The notes beneath the pieces were generated by a model. That model did not search any database. It was given only the letters and a program-made list of their open reading frames with translations, and was not told the DNA's origin. The position numbers were made by a program, and so were the translations under genes. 11,707 nucleotides of DNA from Clostridiales bacterium (GTDB lineage Bacteria; Bacillota; Clostridia; Lachnospirales; Lachnospiraceae): NCBI GenBank assembly GCA_019420405.1, contig JAHZHF010000022.1, positions 1-11,707 of the forward strand, in the 5' to 3' direction. Within the stretch, counting starts at the first letter, position 1; every line of letters begins with the position of its first letter. Shown here piece after piece: positions 5,636-11,707 of the stretch.

Positions 5636-8203
5636 CTACTTCGCCTTTTTCTTTTTTTCATACGGTGTACCGGTCAGCGGCAGCTTCGTCTGGAACTGGC
5701 CGTTCCACCTGTAATATGCTCCGGCAACAGCCGGCGCGGTCGGAATGGAAGTGATCTCGCCGATTCCGATGGCTCCGTACCCGACGTCCACTCCCGCCTT
5801 CTCCACGATAATCGGCTCCACATCCGGTACTTTATCCGCCTTGAACAGGCCAAGCGTACCGTAACGGGATACCGGATAGCCGTCCTTTAACTCATACTGC
5901 TCTGTCAGTGCATACCCGAGACTCATAACCACGCCGCCCTCGATCTGTCCTTCGACACTGATCGGGTTCACCGCTTTTCCTACATCGTGAGCCGCCACAA
6001 CTTTTTTGATTGTGCCGTCCTCATTCAGAATACATACCTGGGTCGCATATCCGTACGCCACATGGGACACCGGATTCGGAACGTCGCTTCCCATTTTGTC
6101 CGTCTTTGCGAGATATTCTCCCACGTAATCCTTTCCTTCAAGCGCCTCAAGAGAGCTGTCCTTTAAATCTTCCATCAGCTTCTCACAGGCCCGTTTCGCC
6201 GCTTCTCCGGTGATCAGCGTCTGTCTGGAGCCTGATGTAGTTCCCGAATCCGGGGAATTGGCCGTATTCGGACGGCAGTATACGATCTTATCGATTCCAA
6301 GTCCTGTCGTCTCCGATACAACCTGCGTCAGCACCGTGCCAAGCCCCTGACCGATGCAGGAAGCTCCGGCATGAATCTCCACTTTCCCGTCTTTCACCAG
6401 GATGCGGCAGCGTCCCCAGTCCGGAAGACCTACTCCAACGCCCGCATTTTTCATGGCGCAGGCGATTCCCGCATAGGGTTCGCTCTCATAGATCTCTTTT
6501 ACCGCTTCCAGCGTCTCGGCCACTCCGGTAGAGGGATCTGCGATCTGGCCGTTGGGGAGTACCTGTCCCGGACGGATCGCATTCCGGTAGCGGATCTCCC
6601 ACGGGGAGATCCCCACCTTTTCCGCCAGCAGGTCCAGGTTCCTCTCCGATCCGAAGCAGGTCTGCGTCACACCGAAGCCGCGGAACGCTCCGGCCGGAGG
6701 ATTATTCGTATACACGGCCTTTCCGTCGATATCGATCACCTGGAAGTTATACGGTCCCGCCGCATGGGTACAGGCTCTCTGGAGAACCGGTCCGCCCAGG
6801 GAAGCATACGCTCCCGTATCCGATACGACAACCGCTTTCATGGCTGTCAGGTAACCATTTTCATCACATGCTGTAGTGATATCCATCCACATGGGATGAC
6901 GTTTCGGATGTATCACGATACTCTCCTGGCGGGATAACTTCACCTTCACAATCCGCTTCGTAAGATATGCAAGCAGAGCTGCATGGTGCTGTACGGATAC
7001 GTCTTCCTTTCCTCCGAATCCGCCGCCCACCAGCTTGTTCTCCACAATCACTTTCTCCGGCGGAAGTCCGAGCATGATACAGCATTCATGCTGAGTGTCG
7101 TAGGTTCCCTGATCCGAAGAATAGATAAATACGCCATCCTCGTCAAATGGCATCGCCACCGCGCACTCCGGCTCCAGAAATGCGTGCTCGGTCCACGGCG
7201 TCTCATAGTGGGTAGTCACTTTATACTTGGACTCCGCGATCACTTTGTCCGCATCGCCCCTCACCAGATGCTCATGTGCCAGAATATTCCCATCAGCATG
7301 TACAAGAGGCGCGTCCTCCTTCATCGCCTCGAAGGGATCAAGCACCGGAGGAAGCACTTCGTAATCCACCTTCACTTTTGCCTTAGCCTGTTCCAGTATT
7401 TCCGGCGTCTCAGCCGCAACAAGGCAGATTGCATCCCCAAGATAGTGAGTGACCTTTCCCACCGGAATCATCGTATCCCAGTCATGCTTTAAGTGTCCTA
7501 CCTTCACATTCCCCGGGATATCATCCGCAGTAAACACTCCGACTACGCCTTCCATAGCAAGCGCTTCCTCCGCATGGATCGCCAGCACTCTCGCCCTGGG
7601 ATATTCCGAGCGCACCGCACTTCCGTAAATCATGCCGTCCAGATAGATATCATCCGGATACTCTCCTGTTCCCAGCACTTTCTCTCTTGCGTCGATTCTC
7701 TGAATGGCCTGCCCCACATTTACCACTCCGCTCTCCTCGTGAACCGGAAGATTCTCACGGAAAATCTTTGCACTTAAGAGGATTCCATCAATAATCTTCT
7801 TATACCCTGTACAGCGGCAGATATTATTCCGGATCGCAGCCACAACCTCCAGGCGTGTGGGGTCCGGATTCTGGTCGATCAGACCCTTGGCACACATCAC
7901 CATGCCGGGGATACAAAATCCGCACTGCACTGCTCCCGCCGTAGCAAATGCATAGGAGTAGACGTCCTGCTCCCTCTGGCTCAGCCCTTCTACCGTGATA
8001 ATTTCTTTCTCCTCAACTTTGGAGAGCATCGGGATACATGCGCGTGTCGTCTTCCCGTCCACAAGAACCGTACATGTGCCGCAGGCTCCCTGGCTGCACC
8101 CGTCCTTCACGGAGGTAAGGTGCAGGTCGTCCCGGAGGAAACGCATCAGCTTCTTATCTTTTTCCACTTCATATGTTTTTCCATTTACCAGAACCTTAAT
8201 CAT
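5636..8203 (-). CDS. xdh: Selenium-dependent xanthine dehydrogenase-type molybdenum hydroxylase ([2Fe-2S]-Mo fusion)
   Basis: The 855-residue protein fuses two parts that are often separate subunits. Residues 1-150 hold two [2Fe-2S] clusters: ferredoxin-type Cys36, 41, 44 and 56, then Cys94, 97, 129 and 131 (CGFC and CRC). The molybdopterin part from about 165 shows GGGFGGKE at 393-400, AFRGFG at 506-511, GQG at 618-620 and GIGE with the catalytic Glu816. Size and fusion match the Se-dependent xanthine dehydrogenase family, whose Enterococcus member needs SelD, Se and Mo. The Se is a labile cofactor ligand, not selenocysteine, and there is no in-frame TGA. Neighbouring yqeC, yqeB-mocA and hydantoinase genes support this assignment. 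No FAD domain or FAD subunit gene is in the window, so the electron acceptor is unknown. Xanthine or another purine is the likely substrate; other N-heterocycles are possible. ATG 8203 has GAGGAG eight bases upstream. Confidence 0.88.
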   Translation of the reverse strand: MIKVLVNGKTYEVEKDKKLMRFLRDDLHLTSVKDGCSQGACGTCTVLVDGKTTRACIPMLSKVEEKEIITVEGLSQREQDVYSYAFATAGAVQCGFCIPGMVMCAKGLIDQNPDPTRLEVVAAIRNNICRCTGYKKIIDGILLSAKIFRENLPVHEESGVVNVGQAIQRIDAREKVLGTGEYPDDIYLDGMIYGSAVRSEYPRARVLAIHAEEALAMEGVVGVFTADDIPGNVKVGHLKHDWDTMIPVGKVTHYLGDAICLVAAETPEILEQAKAKVKVDYEVLPPVLDPFEAMKEDAPLVHADGNILAHEHLVRGDADKVIAESKYKVTTHYETPWTEHAFLEPECAVAMPFDEDGVFIYSSDQGTYDTQHECCIMLGLPPEKVIVENKLVGGGFGGKEDVSVQHHAALLAYLTKRIVKVKLSRQESIVIHPKRHPMWMDITTACDENGYLTAMKAVVVSDTGAYASLGGPVLQRACTHAAGPYNFQVIDIDGKAVYTNNPPAGAFRGFGVTQTCFGSERNLDLLAEKVGISPWEIRYRNAIRPGQVLPNGQIADPSTGVAETLEAVKEIYESEPYAGIACAMKNAGVGVGLPDWGRCRILVKDGKVEIHAGASCIGQGLGTVLTQVVSETTGLGIDKIVYCRPNTANSPDSGTTSGSRQTLITGEAAKRACEKLMEDLKDSSLEALEGKDYVGEYLAKTDKMGSDVPNPVSHVAYGYATQVCILNEDGTIKKVVAAHDVGKAVNPISVEGQIEGGVVMSLGYALTEQYELKDGYPVSRYGTLGLFKADKVPDVEPIIVEKAGVDVGYGAIGIGEITSIPTAPAVAGAYYRWNGQFQTKLPLTGTPYEKKKKAK

Positions 8204-8219
8204 AAGTCTTCTCCTCTTT

Positions 8220-9623
8220 TCATAGACTTTCTAAATCTTCTCTCCGATCAACGTCGATCAGCTCTTCCGCATCCGTCTCAACGATCCGGATACGCTCCCG
8301 GTATCTATCCATAACCTGCCTTCCGCCGACGTCTCCCTCAAGCCGTGCAAGCTCAGAGAAATATTTCCGGTCCCACAGCACCGGATTCCCGGTTCTTCCT
8401 GCCCGTCCGGCGCACACGATACTCTCCGGATGAAGAACGCCGGTGTTGAATATCTTCTGCATGGTAGAAATCTTAACCCCCGGCTGGTCACAGACCGAGC
8501 AGAGTACGCCCCGCAGATTTTCCGGATCTGCTCCGTAAGGAACCGCTTCCCGCAGTTCTCCCGCACACAGATCCTGCACGGCTTTGATGCCGAGTTTCAG
8601 GGATTCCGAGATTCCTTTCTCCGGTCTGTCATTCCAAACCGGAATCACGCCCTGCCGCCGGGCCTCCTCAGCGATCCGCTCATTTCCCGTCACGATAAAT
8701 GCAGGAAATGCAGGAAAAGCCTTCACCTTATCCAGCATATGCTGATACAGGGTGCGCCCGCGCACCGGTGTGCTCAGCTTATCTCCGCCAAATCTGGTTC
8801 CGGCTCCGGCTGCCAGTATAACAACCGCATACCTGCCCTTCATTTGTCCGTAGCGGCTCACAGCTTCCAGGACGCCGCCTCCGATGGCTCTCGCTTTATC
8901 TGAGATCGTATAACAGTGGGAGATTTCAGCCCGCGCGTCGATATCCCCGATTTTCAGATTTTCCGTAACTGAGGCTCCCGCCTGCAGCATTCCTCTGACC
9001 ACGCCGCCCATCTGTGCGTAGACCGGTTTTCCACCTGTGATGGCTACAACGCTGCCTTTTTCCACAATATCACCGATCTGTACCCGGGGTTCTATCACTC
9101 CGTCAGCGGATGCGCGGATCAGGCGCTCGATCGTATAGCCGCCCACATTTCCCGGAACTCCGGTATTCGCAATCGCGCTGCCCGCCCAGATCACATTGCC
9201 AAGGGTGTGGCCTCTCTTTGTCTCCACAACGCAGTGGCAGTCTTCTCCGGCGGTAAAGCCCGGCCCGACGCCTATGACAAAACCGGCATCCGTAATGCGG
9301 GTTCCCAGGTTTCTCTTCGCAAGAATCGCATCGACGATCACATCCGGCTGGTACCACTCCCGGCACCGGGCCTTGGGATCTGTCATCACAGGGATATCTC
9401 CCCGCTCCAGGATCTTCTGTGCCTCCTCCTGAGAATCCGCCCGAAAGGCGCTTAATTCTTCCACTTCGGCGTGCCCCTCGTAGACTGCTCTGGAAAGTGC
9501 CACCGTCCTGCGCACGGTGAGCGGCTCCCCGATCTCTGTCATAAGAATCCGGTGCCCTGCCCCGTACAGCCTGGATGCGATCCCTGTTGCGAGATCGCCT
9601 GCGCCTTTGATCAGTATCTTCAT
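8220..9623 (-). CDS. YqeB-MocA fusion: Se-dependent Mo-hydroxylase accessory protein plus MobA-like cytidylyltransferase
   Basis: The 467-residue protein joins two accessory proteins. Residues 1-262 match the YqeB/EF2563 family: a nucleotide-binding start MKILIKGAGDLATGIASRLY, a DAILAKRN segment, GVGPGFTAGEDCHCVVETKR, and at 179-230 a lipoyl-like barrel pattern (GDIVEKGSVVAITGG...GGVVRGML). Residues 264-467 are a MobA-like nucleotidyltransferase of the MocA/YgfJ type: VVILAAGAGTRFGGDK (267-282) binds the NTP, CDQP (378-381) carries the metal-binding Asp, followed by GNPVLW, GDVGGRQVM and IDVDRREDL. MocA adds CMP to molybdopterin, the cofactor form used by xanthine dehydrogenase-family enzymes; YqeB co-occurs with Se-dependent hydroxylases, but its chemistry is unsettled. 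The frame extends upstream to 9710 inside yqeC, but ATG 9623, two bases after the yqeC stop, gives the canonical YqeB start. In E. coli and Enterococcus these are separate genes. The xdh gene follows 16 bases downstream. Confidence 0.87.
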   Translation of the reverse strand: MKILIKGAGDLATGIASRLYGAGHRILMTEIGEPLTVRRTVALSRAVYEGHAEVEELSAFRADSQEEAQKILERGDIPVMTDPKARCREWYQPDVIVDAILAKRNLGTRITDAGFVIGVGPGFTAGEDCHCVVETKRGHTLGNVIWAGSAIANTGVPGNVGGYTIERLIRASADGVIEPRVQIGDIVEKGSVVAITGGKPVYAQMGGVVRGMLQAGASVTENLKIGDIDARAEISHCYTISDKARAIGGGVLEAVSRYGQMKGRYAVVILAAGAGTRFGGDKLSTPVRGRTLYQHMLDKVKAFPAFPAFIVTGNERIAEEARRQGVIPVWNDRPEKGISESLKLGIKAVQDLCAGELREAVPYGADPENLRGVLCSVCDQPGVKISTMQKIFNTGVLHPESIVCAGRAGRTGNPVLWDRKYFSELARLEGDVGGRQVMDRYRERIRIVETDAEELIDVDRREDLESL

Positions 9624-9625
9624 AA

Positions 9626-10414
9626 TTAGTATTCTGCCTTCCTTCTGCCTTTTTCCGTATATGAGGTAACGATCACTCTCGTCACACCTCTGCTTTTCAG
9701 CTTTCTGCATATGGAGAGAGCCGCCTCACGTTTTTCGGCGCTGTCCGCCTTATTTAAAATCACCGTGTACACTGCTCCTTCCGGGCACCCCTTTCTCCCC
9801 GCCTCTTTCGACGCGGCAAGCACGGCCAGATCCTCCTCTGTAACGCATCCGCTCCTCTCTTTTTTCAACAGAGCTTCCGCCAGTTCCGGCCGGAAACAGA
9901 CATCCTCAAAGCGCTGTCCCAGCGAATCCAGTCCGTACAGGGAAACCACATGCGTTGTGCGGGGATCTATCACCGGCTCGTGTCCCGCCGGGACCTTAAG
10001 CGGCATCCGCCTTGCGCCATCCGCCTCAATCAGTACCGGAAGAGACTGCTTCCATATTCTGTCCATCATCTCTTCCGGCAGAGCACCCAGCTTCCTTCCG
10101 TCCCGCGGCATCCCGGTCCATGCCTGCCCGAATCTTTCGATCCGCTCTGCAAGCTTTTCCTCAAATTCATCCGCGACAAAGAGGGCGGAAAAGAACCTGG
10201 GATCTTCTTCCTCCTGTATGTGAGTGGTGGTTGTCGCCACCACCCGTCTTCCCGCCTGAACCAGCTCATCCGCAAGCCGGTGAAGCGTCGTCGTCTTGCC
10301 TCCGGCCCCCACGGCCGATATCACCGGACATCTCTCAGAGTCCCCCGTGATCCCGAGCGCCTCCAGAAGGGTGTGTCCCTCACACAGTCTGTCATCATCA
10401 TAAATCCAGATCAT
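9626..10414 (-). CDS. yqeC: Selenium cofactor biosynthesis protein YqeC
   Basis: The 262-residue protein has a P-loop GAGGKTTT at residues 36-43, followed by RRVVATTTTHIQ (57-68), the YqeC signature region. Further on are IEADGARRMPLKVP, with a likely acidic catalytic or metal-binding site, and VILNKADSAEKREAA, a guanine-type NKAD motif of P-loop NTPases. YqeC belongs to the trio (YqeB, YqeC, MocA) that phylogenetic profiling ties to SelD and Se-dependent molybdenum hydroxylases; a role in activating or inserting selenium at the Mo centre is inferred in the literature. ATG 10414 follows the hydantoinase stop by five bases, and only a weak GAG at the end of that gene precedes it, so translational coupling is likely. 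The stop codon is two bases from the yqeB-mocA start. Confidence 0.87.
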   Translation of the reverse strand: MIWIYDDDRLCEGHTLLEALGITGDSERCPVISAVGAGGKTTTLHRLADELVQAGRRVVATTTTHIQEEEDPRFFSALFVADEFEEKLAERIERFGQAWTGMPRDGRKLGALPEEMMDRIWKQSLPVLIEADGARRMPLKVPAGHEPVIDPRTTHVVSLYGLDSLGQRFEDVCFRPELAEALLKKERSGCVTEEDLAVLAASKEAGRKGCPEGAVYTVILNKADSAEKREAALSICRKLKSRGVTRVIVTSYTEKGRRKAEY

Positions 10415-10419
10415 TTATT

Positions 10420-11707
10420 TTACTCAGCGCCGTGACGCACATATGTCCCGGCCTTCTCCACAAGTATTTTTCCGTTTTCTGCCGCCAGCATGCCTCTCAG
10501 GTACACCTGCTCCGCTCTGCCCCGGATCTTCGTTCCCTCCATCGGGCAGTAGTCGCATGCCGACTGCTGGTTCTCGGCGCTCAGCGTCCACTCCGTCTGC
10601 GGATTCCACACAACTATATCTGCATCTGCGCCCGGGATGAGAGCCCCTTTCCACGGGTAGAGGTGATAGAGCTTCGCCGGATTCTCCGCCAGATAGATGC
10701 ACATCTGCTCCGGCGTAAGCCGCTCTTCATTCACACCATACTGCCAGATCAGGGCCGGACGCTCCTCCGCCCCCGGCATCCCGCAGGGCGTCCTGGAGAA
10801 ATCCTCCGCCCCGGCGTTTTTCTGCTCCTTTGTGAAACTGCAGTGATCCGTCGCTATGGTCTGGATTCTGCCTTCCTTAAGCGCCTGCCAGAGAACCTCC
10901 TGGTTCTTCTTTTTCCGAAGGGGCGGTGCGATCATATAGTGCCTTGCCTCTTCAGCGGGAAGCGAATATTTCTCCTCGTCCATGACAAGGTACTGGGGAC
11001 ACGTCTCCACGTAGACTGTCTGGCCCTCCTCACGGGCCTTTAAGATCTCCCGGTATCCTGCCGCCGTACTTAAATGAACGACAATCACCGGAGTGTCCAC
11101 GCATTTTGCAATCTTCAAAAGCCGTGCCACCGCCTCAGCCTCAGCTTCCTTCGGGCGCGTCCACGGATAGTCGGAGACATCCGTTCTTCCGCCCTTTGTC
11201 TTCTGCACCTCTTTAATCCTCGCCTGAATGATCCCGTTATTTTCACAGTGAACTCCCGCGATTCCGCCCAGCTCTTTCAGACGTGACAGAATCTCGTACA
11301 TCGTCTCGTCGTCCACCATGGTGTCATAGGTCATATAGAGTTTAAAAGACATGGTCTCTTTCTCTACAACTTCGGCAAGTTCCCGGCTGATCTCTTCATT
11401 CCAGTCTGTCAGCGCCAGATGAAAAGCATAGTCGCAGGAGGATTCTCCATCCGCTTTCTTGTGCCAGTTATCGAGGGCTTCCTTAAGACTTTCGCCCGGA
11501 TACTGAGTGGCATAATCGATAATGCAAGTCGTCCCTCCGGCCAGTTCAGCCTTTGTCCCGGTATCGAACTTATCCGCCGTAATCGTATTGCTGACCTCCA
11601 GCGCCATATGCGTATGCGCGTCGATAAATCCCGGGAAGAGAAGTTTCCCCCTCACGTCCACAATCTCGGCGTCCTTAAACTCCAGATCCTCACCCACTGC
11701 AAGGATC
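10420..11707 (-). CDS. hyuA: Hydantoinase / dihydropyrimidinase (HyuA/SsnA-type amidohydrolase), N-terminus beyond window
   Basis: About 428 residues are visible; the frame stays open to the right edge, so about 30-40 N-terminal residues are missing. A GTG at 11697 is internal, not a start. All binuclear metal ligands of the cyclic amidohydrolases can be placed, numbering from that GTG codon: His28 and His30 (IDAHTHM), the carbamylated Lys119 (SFKLYMTY), His150 (GVHCEN), His208 (VVHLST) and Asp284 (ATDHCSF). The strand before the first pair (GKLLFPGFID) and the C-terminal composite domain (GADADIVVWNP) also fit. These enzymes hydrolyse the ring amide of hydantoins, dihydropyrimidines or related cyclic ureides. 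HyuA lies in the Se/Mo hydroxylase region of E. coli and is linked to anaerobic purine breakdown in gut bacteria. It is the first visible gene of the operon leading to yqeC and xdh. Allantoinase is a less likely alternative; the exact substrate cannot be fixed. Confidence 0.88.
   Translation of the reverse strand, partial: ILAVGEDLEFKDAEIVDVRGKLLFPGFIDAHTHMALEVSNTITADKFDTGTKAELAGGTTCIIDYATQYPGESLKEALDNWHKKADGESSCDYAFHLALTDWNEEISRELAEVVEKETMSFKLYMTYDTMVDDETMYEILSRLKELGGIAGVHCENNGIIQARIKEVQKTKGGRTDVSDYPWTRPKEAEAEAVARLLKIAKCVDTPVIVVHLSTAAGYREILKAREEGQTVYVETCPQYLVMDEEKYSLPAEEARHYMIAPPLRKKKNQEVLWQALKEGRIQTIATDHCSFTKEQKNAGAEDFSRTPCGMPGAEERPALIWQYGVNEERLTPEQMCIYLAENPAKLYHLYPWKGALIPGADADIVVWNPQTEWTLSAENQQSACDYCPMEGTKIRGRAEQVYLRGMLAAENGKILVEKAGTYVRHGAE

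Noticed and set aside
5636..8203. Selenocysteine (TGA recoding, SECIS) in the Se-dependent hydroxylase
   Set aside because: There is no in-frame TGA, and this family holds selenium as a labile ligand of the Mo cofactor.
8696..8716. Tandem nine-base repeat (AATGCAGGA twice) within the MocA domain
   Set aside because: It encodes a short PAFPAF stretch; two copies in a coding loop are likely chance or minor slippage.
9624..9710. Extended start of the YqeB-MocA protein inside yqeC
   Set aside because: The extra 29 residues are out-of-frame yqeC sequence; MKILIKGAGD from ATG 9623 is the typical YqeB N-terminus.
9950..10435. 161-codon plus-strand open frame antisense to yqeC
   Set aside because: It is a frame shadow of yqeC with its recognisable P-loop; no RBS or family features.
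11695..11697. GTG as the true start of the hydantoinase
   Set aside because: The frame is open further upstream (codons for I-L-A) and the family needs an N-terminal strand region before the HTH site, so the gene continues past the edge.

Overview
The window looks like a chromosomal piece of an anaerobic gut-type Firmicute, most likely a Lachnospiraceae/Clostridia member. This is inferred from strong AAGGAGG-type ribosome binding sites, TTGACA/TATATT-like promoters, short intergenic gaps, and a gene set (Se-dependent molybdenum hydroxylase with YqeB/YqeC/MocA helpers and a hydantoinase) characteristic of purine-using gut anaerobes. No RNA gene, insertion sequence, CRISPR array or integration site was seen. 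Genus-level placement cannot be made by eye.

Right half, minus strand, read from the right edge leftwards: a hydantoinase/dihydropyrimidinase (N-terminus beyond the window), YqeC, a fused YqeB-MocA protein, and a one-chain [2Fe-2S]-molybdopterin hydroxylase of the selenium-dependent xanthine dehydrogenase type. They are packed with gaps of 5, 2 and 16 bases and form one operon whose promoter lies outside. The enzyme hydroxylates a purine-like ring, YqeC/YqeB/MocA are the accessory set that finishes its Se- and cytidylyl-bearing molybdenum cofactor, and the hydantoinase opens a cyclic amide or ureide further along the pathway. A perfect 11-bp hairpin at 5578-5606 closes this operon.

Middle, plus strand: a LysR-type regulator gene (4726-5633) with a good promoter and RBS but a frameshift six codons in, so it is probably broken (or carries a sequencing error). 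It converges on the hydroxylase gene with only 2 bases between stop codons.

Left half, minus strand, divergent from lysR: an Nramp-fold transporter lacking the metal-binding residues of true Nramp proteins, an M20 metallohydrolase, a Gfo/Idh/MocA-type NAD(P) oxidoreductase, and an M29-like metallopeptidase-fold protein running off the left edge. The 237-base divergent control region holds two opposed sigma-A-like promoters, a near-perfect 26-bp palindrome as candidate LysR operator, and a terminator-like hairpin at the start of the transporter mRNA. This looks like an uptake-and-hydrolysis operon for a small organic compound whose identity the sequence does not give; its placement beside the purine-type hydroxylase operon suggests, but does not prove, related nitrogen-heterocycle or ureide catabolism.
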